A stretch of 7,481 nt of DNA from an uncultured Clostridia bacterium (GTDB taxonomy: Bacteria > Bacillota > Clostridia > UBA1381). The position numbers were made by a program, and so were the translations under genes. The notes under the pieces are model-generated. The model had not been told where the DNA came from. It saw only the letters and a list, made by a program, of their open reading frames with translations, and ran no database searches. The first letter of the stretch is position 1. The number at the start of each line of letters is the position of its first letter. The DNA is taken from contig CALXSW010000258.1 of NCBI GenBank assembly GCA_944391255.1, positions 1-7,481 of the forward strand. Direction: 5' to 3'. Positions 1 to 5,293 of this stretch are shown in pieces.

Positions 1-2
1 GA

Positions 3-602
3 TTTAAAATATTTTTAACTTTACTGACTATTGCTGTAAGTCTTTATGCAGGTTTTATTTGGATGATAATGCTCGCATTAGCACGCTTTAATATAGTTTT
101 GTCAGGCATAGTTTTTGCTGTTATTCCACTGCTTGTTATACCGCTCATATGGATACAGCGTAAAAAAATAGTCATAGCGGTATGGGCAGTGTTTTGCATG
201 GCATACGCGCTGTCGCTCGGTATTGATTACGGAATAAAAGAATATGAAAGCTCAATTACTATAAACCTTACTCCGAATATAAGGACTGAGGAATATCTTC
301 CATTTACTGAAAATTCCAAAATCGTAAAGCTTCGGAGTGAGGTGCTTCAGCTTACCGATGATCTCCCCGTAATAGACGGAGCGGCGGCTGTTTTTCCGGT
401 ATATTCCGCCTTTGTGAACGCGGTGTATCCGATCGACACAAGGCTTTATGACGAATGTTTTCTATATAATAACACATCAACAGGCTATGCAATGCTGGCG
501 CAAAGAAAAACAGATATATTTTTTGGCGCATACCCGTCTGAGGAACAGATAGAATATGCTGTTCAGAACGGAACTGAATTTGATTATACTCAGATCGGTT
601 AG
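3..602 (+). CDS. Membrane-anchored PstS-like substrate-binding protein, N-terminal part (5' end outside window, ends at in-frame amber)
   Basis: The frame is open to the left edge, so the true start probably lies just upstream; the ATG at 63 sits inside a hydrophobic stretch and has no good ribosome binding site. Three hydrophobic segments can be read (about nt 3-80, 87-155 and 168-224), with RKK after the second, so the protein is anchored in the membrane. An extracytoplasmic part follows, containing LPVIDGAAAVFPVYSAF (about nt 363-413). This resembles the DG-S/T-A-xYPxYxAF segment in lobe 1 of PstS/PBP-like-2 proteins, which bind phosphate or similar oxyanions. The frame stops at TAG 600-602. 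The same frame continues immediately with the rest of the fold, so this is one gene interrupted by a single nonsense codon: a fresh pseudogene, a split gene, or a sequencing error. No ABC transporter gene is visible beside it. The family call is fairly safe; the ligand is not known. Confidence 0.7.
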   Translation, partial: FKIFLTLLTIAVSLYAGFIWMIMLALARFNIVLSGIVFAVIPLLVIPLIWIQRKKIVIAVWAVFCMAYALSLGIDYGIKEYESSITINLTPNIRTEEYLPFTENSKIVKLRSEVLQLTDDLPVIDGAAAVFPVYSAFVNAVYPIDTRLYDECFLYNNTSTGYAMLAQRKTDIFFGAYPSEEQIEYAVQNGTEFDYTQIG

Positions 603-614
603 GAGGCGTTTGTG
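600..614 (+). other. Amber codon overlapping a perfect Shine-Dalgarno and a GTG start
   Basis: TAG at 600-602 ends the N-terminal half of the PstS-like gene. The last two bases of the stop are the first two of AGGAGG (601-606), and GTG follows after 5 bases at 612, in the same frame. This is an almost ideal layout for termination-reinitiation. The TAG could derive by one base change from TAT, TAC, AAG, CAG, GAG, TTG, TCG or TGG; which one is unknown here. sigK in this window also ends in TAG, so TAG is a normal stop in this genome. Confidence 0.6.
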
Positions 615-1133
615 TTTTTTGTGCATAAGGACAATCCTGTTGAAAGTCTTACAGAGGATCAGATACGAAAAATATATTCGGGCGAAATAACAAACTGGAA
701 AGAGGTTGGAGGAAAAAACGAAAAAATAGACGCATTCCAGAGAAATGAGGGGAGCGGAAGCCAGAGCATGCTGAAAAGATTCATGGGAGATACTCCTCTC
801 GCGGAAGCTCCGAAAGAAAAGGTCGTGGATATGATGTCAGGGATAATTGATGATGTGGCAGAATACAAGAGCAGATCAAGCTCGATAGGCTTTTCGTTCA
901 GATATTATGTGGAGGGTATTATAAAGAATCCGGATATTAAAATAATAGCTGTAAACGGTATTGCGCCGACGGTGGAAAATATAAAGAATGGAGCGTATCC
1001 GATAGTTACAGGTTTATATGCCGTATCATATAAAGGAAATGATAACGAAAATGTACAAAAGCTCATTGAATGGACTTTATCGGACGAGGGACAGCGGATA
1101 ATAGAGGAAACAGGTTATTCAGGCATAAAATAA
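612..1133 (+). CDS. PstS-like substrate-binding protein, C-terminal part (same frame, after the amber codon)
   Basis: This 173-residue frame continues the upstream PstS-like frame without any shift. It holds the second half of a PBP-like-2 fold. DQIRKIYSGEITNWKEVGG (about residues 16-34) is the classic PstS family segment. FQRNEGSGSQ (residues 42-51) matches the phosphate-loop motif R-x-EGSGT/S-Q. SIGFSFRYYV and the C-terminal EWTLSDEGQRIIEETGY helix also fit PstS. There is no signal peptide or membrane segment, so alone it would be cytoplasmic half-protein. The GTG at 612-614 lies 5 bases after a perfect AGGAGG (601-606), so independent or coupled initiation is physically plausible. The family identification is strong. 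Whether the fragment is made, and whether it can associate with the first half, is inference. It ends at TAA 1131-1133. Confidence 0.7.
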   Translation: MFFVHKDNPVESLTEDQIRKIYSGEITNWKEVGGKNEKIDAFQRNEGSGSQSMLKRFMGDTPLAEAPKEKVVDMMSGIIDDVAEYKSRSSSIGFSFRYYVEGIIKNPDIKIIAVNGIAPTVENIKNGAYPIVTGLYAVSYKGNDNENVQKLIEWTLSDEGQRIIEETGYSGIK

Positions 1134-1260
1134 AGAAACAGAGAGGCACAGCTCTTTTTTGCGGCAGTTTCAAGATTGTCACAAAAAAGAGCAGTCCTGA
1201 TCTGTTAAACGGAGTATACGACGCGCCTGATAAAAATTATCAAAAAAATAAAAAAAAGTC
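1134..1260 (+). other. Spacer with a 10-bp inverted repeat between the PstS-like gene and the tRNA-Met promoter
   Basis: No gene is seen. GCTCTTTTTT (1151-1160) is repeated inverted as AAAAAAGAGC (1183-1192), with a 22-base loop between. Because the T-run is in the ascending arm, this is not a standard terminator. A competing small hairpin, AGAG (1142-1145) with CTCT (1152-1155) followed by T residues, would look like a weak terminator, so the two structures are mutually exclusive. A minor GATAA-AAA-TTATC hairpin and A-rich DNA lie just before the tRNA promoter. Confidence 0.35.
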
Positions 1261-1289
1261 TTGACAAATCAGGAAGTATGTAGTATAAT
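1261..1289 (+). promoter_or_regulatory. Sigma-A promoter of the first tRNA-Met
   Basis: Perfect TTGACA (1261-1266), a 17-base spacer and perfect TATAAT (1284-1289), preceded by an A-rich tract that could act as an UP element. Initiation near 1296 would give a leader of about 8 bases before the tRNA. Confidence 0.9.
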
Positions 1290-1303
1290 AGCTATTGTTG
1301 TGA

Positions 1304-1380
1304 GGCGGTATAGCTCAGTTGGCTAGAGCATGCGGTTCATACCCGCAGTGTCACTAGTTCGAATCTAGTTACCGCTACCA
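1304..1380 (+). tRNA. Elongator tRNA-Met (anticodon CAT), copy 1
   Basis: A full cloverleaf folds: acceptor GGCGGTA/TACCGCT, D-arm GCTC/GAGC, anticodon stem TGCGG/CCGCA with CAT at 1338-1340, T-arm ACTAG/CTAGT with TTCGAAT loop, discriminator A and encoded CCA. It is 77 nt. The G1-U72 wobble pair and GGCGGT acceptor resemble the known Bacillus elongator tRNA-Met. The initiator is excluded because there is no C1-A72 mismatch and no GGG/CCC run in the anticodon stem. The tRNA-Ile2(CAT) type, which also reads CAT before lysidine modification, is less likely from the acceptor sequence. This tRNA is the known substrate class of TmcAL, whose gene is at 5294-6445. It is identical to copy 2. Confidence 0.95.
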
Positions 1381-1410
1381 AAAGGGCTTGTATAAAGCCC
1401 TTTTTATTTT
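1381..1410 (+). terminator. Intrinsic terminator of the first tRNA-Met
   Basis: GGGCTT (1384-1389) pairs with AAGCCC (1395-1400) around a 5-base loop and is followed directly by a T-rich run from 1401. AAA (1381-1383) can extend the stem into the T-run. It starts immediately after the encoded CCA. Confidence 0.85.
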
Positions 1411-1435
1411 TATGTTTTTGCAATGACTTAAAACT

Positions 1436-1473
1436 AAAAAAGTATTGAAAAAAAGTATTGAAAAAAAGTGTTG
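1436..1473 (+). repeat. Three tandem 13-base units (A-tract plus GTATTG) running into the -35 of the second tRNA-Met promoter
   Basis: Units are 1436-1447 (one A short), 1448-1460 (AAAAAAAGTATTG) and 1461-1473 (AAAAAAAGTGTTG). The TTG of the last unit is the start of the real -35, TTGACA. Each unit therefore presents a -35-like TTGA preceded by an A-tract. The exact 13-mer of the middle unit recurs on the minus strand at 6789-6801, at the tRNA-Gly promoter. Confidence 0.8.
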
Positions 1474-1499
1474 ACAAATCATGTATTTTGTAGTATAAT
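1471..1499 (+). promoter_or_regulatory. Sigma-A promoter of the second tRNA-Met
   Basis: Perfect TTGACA (1471-1476), 17-base spacer, perfect TATAAT (1494-1499). It shares TTGACAAATCA and GTAGTATAATAG with the promoter of copy 1, whereas the middle of the spacer differs. Confidence 0.9.
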
Positions 1500-1513
1500 A
1501 GTCAATGTTGTGA

Positions 1514-1590
1514 GGCGGTATAGCTCAGTTGGCTAGAGCATGCGGTTCATACCCGCAGTGTCACTAGTTCGAATCTAGTTACCGCTACCA
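1514..1590 (+). tRNA. Elongator tRNA-Met (anticodon CAT), copy 2
   Basis: Identical base for base to the tRNA at 1304-1380, including CCA, and also identical in the 8 bases of leader before it (1506-1513 against 1296-1303). The anticodon CAT is at 1548-1550. The two copies lie exactly 210 bases apart. Each has its own promoter and terminator, so this is a duplicated transcription unit, not a polycistronic tRNA operon. Confidence 0.95.
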
Positions 1591-1620
1591 GAAAAGAGCT
1601 TGATATCAAGCTCTTTTTTC
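1591..1620. terminator. Bidirectional terminator between tRNA-Met copy 2 and rmuC
   Basis: AAAAGAGCTTGAT and its exact complement form a 26-base perfect palindrome (1592-1617). On the + strand the stem is followed by a T6 run (1614-1619), ending the tRNA unit. On the minus strand it ends in TTTT only a few bases past the rmuC stop at 1625, so the two convergent units can share it. Confidence 0.85.
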
Positions 1621-1624
1621 ATTC

Positions 1625-2830
1625 TCATTCATTAAAATCAGGCAGCTCAAATATATTTTCAGATGTTTCGTTTTTTTCAACGCTGCGCAGTTTGCGTATT
1701 ATGGCGCGAGTCCTGACTCCGACGAGCTTGTCAAGCTCATTATTCGCCTGATTCAGGCGTTCCTGCGTTTTGGCTATGACATCTCCGAATTTTGTGAATT
1801 CCGTCTTTACAGCGCCGAGTATTTCCCATACCTCAGTGCTTCGCTTTTCTATCGCAAGTGTTTTAAATCCCATCTGTATCGAGTTAAGCATTGCCGCCAT
1901 CGTGCTTGGACCGGCGATCATTATATGATATGTGTTTTGCAGCTCTTCAACAAGTCCTCTGTTTACCACCTCGGCATACAGCCCCTCAAACGGCAGAAAG
2001 AGAATAGCAAAGTCTGTTGTATACGGCGGTGACACATATTTGTCGCGTATATCGCGCGCCTCGCCTAAAATTCGAAGTCGCAGCGATTTTGCCGCGGCGT
2101 CAACTGTCTGTTTTTCGCCGCTGTCGTATGCGTCAAGAAGCGCTGAATATGTGTCAGCCGGAAATTTTGAGTCTATCGGCAGATATGTTATATTGCCCTC
2201 GCGGTCGGGGAGCTTTATTGCATATTCAACGGGGTTTCTCGTGTTCGGAACTGTTATAACATTTGTGTCGTATTGCTCCGGTGACATGATCTGCTCAAGT
2301 ATCGCACCAAGCTGTATTTCACCCATTATACCGAGTGATTTTACATTTGTGAGCACCTTTTTCAGATCACCTACGCCCTGAGCAAGATTTTGCATTTCGC
2401 CAAGTCCCTTGTACACCTGCTCAAGCCGATCGCTTACGAGCTTAAATGATTTTGTTATCCTCGATTCGAGTGTTTCCTGCAGCTTTTCATCAACTGTTTT
2501 TCGTATTTCAGCGAGCTGCTCCGCATTGTCGGCGCGGAGCTTGTCTATAGCCGCTGTATTTTCTTTCTGCATTTTTTCAAGCGACTGGATATATGCTATT
2601 CTCATTCTTTCAAGAGCTGAGTTTGTGTCCTCACGCATTTTGTCGAGTCTTTTTTCTATATTCTGAAACCTTTCAGCCTGCATATCGCCTATGTCACGCT
2701 GGTTTTGAGAAACTATAGCCGAAAGCTGTTTGACCGATTCAGAGTTGTCAGCTGTTGTCTGCTTTTTAAAAAGCAGGATAATAACACATAGAAGCGAAAC
2801 AGCCGATATTATAATAGATAATGTTTCCAT
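1625..2830 (-). CDS. rmuC: RmuC family DNA recombination/maintenance protein
   Basis: A 401-residue protein of the RmuC family (PF02646), which in E. coli limits recombination at inverted repeats and is predicted to have a nuclease-like fold; its biochemical reaction is not firmly established. An N-terminal hydrophobic segment (residues 4-21) followed by KKQ anchors it in the membrane. A long charged coiled coil runs over about residues 30-150. The RmuC core then follows, with LGIMGEIQLGAILEQI (166-181) and LPIDSKFP (217-224), where D220-x-K222 resembles a nuclease-fold D-x-K. FLPFEGLYAE and the GPSTMAAMLNSIQMGF block are also typical. I chose the ATG at 2828-2830 because AAGGAG precedes it at proper distance; a longer GTG start at 2872 would lie upstream of the -10 box. 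It is a single-gene unit, convergent with tRNA-Met. The stop is TGA. Confidence 0.9.
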   Translation of the reverse strand: METLSIIISAVSLLCVIILLFKKQTTADNSESVKQLSAIVSQNQRDIGDMQAERFQNIEKRLDKMREDTNSALERMRIAYIQSLEKMQKENTAAIDKLRADNAEQLAEIRKTVDEKLQETLESRITKSFKLVSDRLEQVYKGLGEMQNLAQGVGDLKKVLTNVKSLGIMGEIQLGAILEQIMSPEQYDTNVITVPNTRNPVEYAIKLPDREGNITYLPIDSKFPADTYSALLDAYDSGEKQTVDAAAKSLRLRILGEARDIRDKYVSPPYTTDFAILFLPFEGLYAEVVNRGLVEELQNTYHIMIAGPSTMAAMLNSIQMGFKTLAIEKRSTEVWEILGAVKTEFTKFGDVIAKTQERLNQANNELDKLVGVRTRAIIRKLRSVEKNETSENIFELPDFNE

Positions 2831-2862
2831 ATTGAGTTCTCCTTGTCCATTTATATAAATCA

Positions 2863-2891
2863 AGTATATCACCGGCGCGGCTAAAAATCAA
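2863..2891 (-). promoter_or_regulatory. Sigma-A promoter of rmuC
   Basis: On the minus strand: TTGATT (2891-2886), 17-base spacer and TATACT (2868-2863). Initiation near 2856 gives a leader of about 26 bases containing AAGGAG before the ATG at 2830. Confidence 0.75.
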
Positions 2892-2934
2892 GCGAATTTT
2901 TGCGATATGCCATTTATAGTGACGTTTATAGTCC

Positions 2935-2967
2935 AAAAAACGCGCCATCGCGATTTGCGGCGGCGCG
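2935..2967 (-). terminator. Intrinsic terminator after sigK
   Basis: On the minus strand CGCGCC (2967-2962) pairs with GGCGCG (2946-2941) and is followed by T6 (2940-2935). It lies 32 bases beyond the sigK stop and separates sigK from the rmuC promoter. Confidence 0.8.
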
Positions 2968-2999
2968 CCGGATAAAAATAAAATCGATCCTGTATTATT

Positions 3000-3692
3000 C
3001 TATCTGTTCTTTATATGATATGATTCGGCTATTTTTAAAAGACACTTTTTTTCAATACGGCTCACATAGCTGCGGCTTATGCCGAGCGCGTCAGCTATTT
3101 CCTGCTGTGTCCGTTTTTTTACACCAAAAAGTCCGTATCGCTGTATTATTATTCTGTATTCTGTTTCAGAGAGTATATTTTTCAATATGCGGCGCAGCTT
3201 TTGCGTCTCAATATTATCTGCGACTATATCGGAAATATCCTCGTCGCTGCTCGGGAGAATATCGGCGAGAGTCATATTGTTTCCGTCTTTATCTGTCCCC
3301 ATGCACTCGTCTATATACACCTCGTTTTTCTGCTTTCGCACAGAGCGCAGATACATCAAAACCTCATTTTCAATACAGCGTGAAATATATGACGACAGCT
3401 TTTTGTTCTTATCAAATTTATATGTGTTGATACCCTTTATAAGTCCTATAGTGCCAAGAGAGATAAGATCCTCGGCATTTCTGTCATCGCAGTATTTTTT
3501 TACTATATGCGCTACAAGCCTGAGGTTATGCTCAATAAGTACATTTTTTGCCTGCTCATCGCCCGCGGCATACAGCGTAAGGTATTTTTCCTCTTCCTCG
3601 CGGGAGAGCGCGGGAGGAAATGAAGCGCTGCCCGAAACGTAGCCAGCCATCATCATGACGGTGCGCAGCCACTCAAACACGGATTCAAGCAT
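3000..3692 (-). CDS. sigK: RNA polymerase sporulation sigma factor SigK, with pro-sequence
   Basis: A 230-residue sigma-70 family protein that closely follows Bacillus SigK along its whole length. It directs late mother-cell transcription (coat and spore maturation) during sporulation. Residues 44-87 (GDEQAKNVLIEHNLRLVAHI, then AEDLISLGTIGLIKG) are region 2.1-2.2. Region 2.3-2.4 spans about 90-120 (SSYISRCIENEVLMYLR). TQQEIADALGISRSYVSRIE (195-214) is the region 4.2 helix-turn-helix. The start at 3690-3692 is supported by AAAGGTGG 7 bases upstream and by alignment to pro-SigK. The first 17 residues (hydrophobic, WLRTVMMMAG) precede YV, matching the Bacillus cleavage point before the mature YVK. 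This suggests activation by an SpoIVFB-like intramembrane protease. The frame is uninterrupted: no skin-type element. It ends in TAG (3002-3000). SigE or SigG paralogues were considered, but the pro-sequence and FPPALSREEE segment favour SigK. Confidence 0.92.
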   Translation of the reverse strand: MLESVFEWLRTVMMMAGYVSGSASFPPALSREEEEKYLTLYAAGDEQAKNVLIEHNLRLVAHIVKKYCDDRNAEDLISLGTIGLIKGINTYKFDKNKKLSSYISRCIENEVLMYLRSVRKQKNEVYIDECMGTDKDGNNMTLADILPSSDEDISDIVADNIETQKLRRILKNILSETEYRIIIQRYGLFGVKKRTQQEIADALGISRSYVSRIEKKCLLKIAESYHIKNR

Positions 3693-3737
3693 GAAAACAC
3701 CACCTTTGATTTTTATTTCATCTAAGATAATATATTC

Positions 3738-3764
3738 ATTATATGCTTGTCGTGGTTGTATCAA
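3738..3764 (-). promoter_or_regulatory. Possible sigK promoter (SigE-like or weak SigA-like)
   Basis: On the minus strand, CATATAAT (3745-3738) is one base off the SigE -10 consensus CATACAnT. A -35-like ATA lies 13 bases upstream, which is shorter than usual for SigE. The same bases read as SigA would be TTGATA, a 15-base spacer and TATAAT, also short. SigE control is expected from known sigK biology, but the sequence alone does not settle it. Confidence 0.3.
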
Positions 3765-3808
3765 ATTATATATATAATAGTTTTAAATAGTTTAGATTAT
3801 ATTCAGAA

Positions 3809-4981
3809 TTAATACTCTATAAAATCGGATTGGCGTTTAATGAACCCATCAAACTCGGGAACTGTAAAATCAAGTTCGCTATGTCTGACAGCATAGATCA
3901 ATCCTTTATTTATAAGCTGTGCCCTTGTAGGCGATATGCTTTTAACGGTTTTATTCATGTTCATTGCTATATTTGATATAGTGCAAGGTAATTTACCGCA
4001 ATGAACCATTGCAAATATAAACTTTTTGTCCAGCTCAGAGCAGCGTTCGTATCTTACTTTGAAAAAACCACTGTCTAACACTTCAAAAAAATTATTTATT
4101 GAGTTATCAATATCTTTTTCGACTATAGTATTGTTATCGGTATTATTATAAATTATCTGACAGAACTGCTGTATAAAATATGGATAACCTTTTGTTATAT
4201 CGATAATTTTTTCTAACGCTTTATCAGTATAAGAAACGTTAAATCGTTTAACAGGGTATACAATGGCATCAATCGCCTGCTCATTGTTTAATGACCCTAT
4301 TTCCTTGTACATAAATAATCTTTCTGAATATGATTTTTCGTCTGATAACATTTTGTATATCTTAGGTAATCCTGCTCCTATTACCATAAGGGGATACCCC
4401 ATTTGATTGCTTCTGTGCAAGGCTGCGATCAGTGAACTCAGCTCATGTGATTTCATATATTGAATTTCATCAATAAAAAAACACAACGGAGTTTCTGCGG
4501 CTAATGCAACTGAGCCTATATTGACAAAAACATCTGTCAGACTTTGTGTTAGACTATTTGACTTGTATAAATCTCTTTCCTGCAATGATAAAGAAAAAGT
4601 GCTGTCATTAGGATCGAATGAAATGACTAAGGATTTAATTGAGTCTATTGATTTTGCTATAAGATGCTTCACTCGATTTTTCATGCTGACTTCGCGTAAA
4701 AATGTTTGTGCGCAAGTAGCGATCTGGGCGATAAAATCCTGTTTTTCCTCGATCTCAATATGTCTGCAAAAAATCCCTTTTGATTCTGCTATAGTGTACA
4801 ATTCGTTTATTAAAACTGTTTTGCCCACACCTCTTAAACCACTATATATAATAGATTGTACAGGGATTTGCATCGATAAAGCATCAAAAATTTGTTTTAC
4901 CTCTGAAATTTCATCTTCTCTTCCTGCTAAATACATAGGCTTCATACCTGCGCCTGGTCTATATGGATTTATTTTTGTCAT
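3809..4981 (-). CDS. Orphan AAA+ (AAA_16 / Orc1-Cdc6-like) ATP-binding protein
   Basis: A 390-residue P-loop ATPase. NPYRPGAGMKP and YLAGREDE (residues 5-24) are the usual entry to this family. Walker A is GLRGVGKT (48-55), Walker B CFFIDEIQ (167-174), and a sensor-like VIGAGLP lies at 200-206. The C-terminal third (about 310-390) looks like a winged-helix region, as in Orc1/Cdc6-like and STAND-type ATPases. No signal peptide or membrane segment is seen, so it is cytoplasmic. Substrate and pathway are unknown. The start is clear: AGGAGGC 8 bases before the ATG, with a strong promoter just upstream. The gene is noticeably more AT-rich, with more A/T third positions, than sigK, rmuC and tmcAL, which suggests acquisition by transfer. 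No partner gene is adjacent. No convincing terminator follows its TAA, so readthrough into sigK, 116 bases downstream on the same strand, is possible. Confidence 0.8.
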   Translation of the reverse strand: MTKINPYRPGAGMKPMYLAGREDEISEVKQIFDALSMQIPVQSIIYSGLRGVGKTVLINELYTIAESKGIFCRHIEIEEKQDFIAQIATCAQTFLREVSMKNRVKHLIAKSIDSIKSLVISFDPNDSTFSLSLQERDLYKSNSLTQSLTDVFVNIGSVALAAETPLCFFIDEIQYMKSHELSSLIAALHRSNQMGYPLMVIGAGLPKIYKMLSDEKSYSERLFMYKEIGSLNNEQAIDAIVYPVKRFNVSYTDKALEKIIDITKGYPYFIQQFCQIIYNNTDNNTIVEKDIDNSINNFFEVLDSGFFKVRYERCSELDKKFIFAMVHCGKLPCTISNIAMNMNKTVKSISPTRAQLINKGLIYAVRHSELDFTVPEFDGFIKRQSDFIEY

Positions 4982-4988
4982 AAGCCTC

Positions 4989-5030
4989 GCCTCCTACCAA
5001 TAATATATCATATAATTACGTTATTGTCAA
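4989..5030 (-). promoter_or_regulatory. Strong promoter and RBS of the AAA+ ATPase
   Basis: On the minus strand: perfect TTGACA (5030-5025), 17-base spacer, TATATT (5007-5002), then AGGAGGC (4995-4989) and the ATG at 4981. Initiation must fall close to the ribosome binding site, so the leader is only about 15-20 bases. Confidence 0.85.
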
Positions 5031-5040
5031 CGATTACACG

Positions 5041-5201
5041 CCTTTATAGGTGCAAAATCATATACTACCGTATTATTTAGTGAAATAACACTTAGATTTA
5101 GTATATTATGACATTATATATAGGACAATCCATGCTTGATATTCATGATGTGCTGTTAATGACACAAGCTGGAGATGATCAGTGCGAAGTTTACCATAGG
5201 T
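5041..5201 (+). other. Mostly non-coding spacer between the ATPase promoter and tmcAL, with a possible mini-ORF and an inverted repeat
   Basis: This AT-rich stretch holds no clear gene. GTATTATTT-AGTG-AAATAACAC (5070-5091) is a 9-bp inverted repeat with one mismatch. A short + frame from ATG 5108 (or 5132) to TAA 5201-5203 would encode 31 (or 23) residues. Its LLMTQAGDDQCEVYHR faintly resembles the start of sigma-70 region 2 (QAGDEEAFEELYRR type). It has no Shine-Dalgarno at good distance and its stop lies in the tmcAL terminator. It is most likely a remnant or chance. Confidence 0.3.
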
Positions 5202-5238
5202 AAAAAGAGGCTGTACCAAACTAATGAGTAGCAGCCCC
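5202..5238 (-). terminator. Intrinsic terminator after tmcAL
   Basis: On the minus strand GGGGCTG (5238-5232) pairs with CAGCCTC (5213-5207) with one mismatch. The stem is extended by a TAC/GTA pairing after a bulge. A T5 run (5206-5202) follows. It separates tmcAL from the ATPase promoter. Confidence 0.75.
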
Positions 5239-5293
5239 TTTATACAGGTATTTACAACGAATGATGTCTATACTGCAGATATAAGCATAGTAT

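Noticed and set aside
600..602. TAG as a recoded sense codon (pyrrolysine or glutamine)
   Set aside because: sigK in the same window ends in TAG at the position expected from homologues. No conserved TAG site or recoding element is visible, so a nonsense change or split gene is simpler.
1070..1264. 64-residue + frame overlapping the end of the PstS-like gene
   Set aside because: It overlaps a recognised domain in another frame, runs through AT-rich spacer into the tRNA promoter and resembles no family.
1304..1380. Initiator tRNA-Met or tRNA-Ile2 for the CAT tRNAs
   Set aside because: No C1-A72 mismatch and no GGG/CCC in the anticodon stem excludes the initiator. The GGCGGT acceptor with G1-U72 fits elongator Met better than tRNA-Ile2.
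1261..1590. CRISPR-like or mobile-element repeat
   Set aside because: The 210-base repeat is fully explained by two tRNA units. No short regularly spaced repeats, terminal inverted repeats or transposase are present.
1932..2666. Several + strand frames opposite rmuC
   Set aside because: They are antisense shadows of a well-supported gene, rich in serine and cysteine, without ribosome binding sites or family motifs.
2831..2872. Longer rmuC start at 2872
   Set aside because: That start lies upstream of the -10 box. The ATG at 2830 has an AAGGAG at proper distance.
2900..3642. + strand frames opposite sigK
   Set aside because: They are antisense to SigK, which is conserved along its whole length.
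4521..5003. + strand frame opposite the ATPase N-terminus
   Set aside because: It is antisense to the Walker A region and has no independent support.
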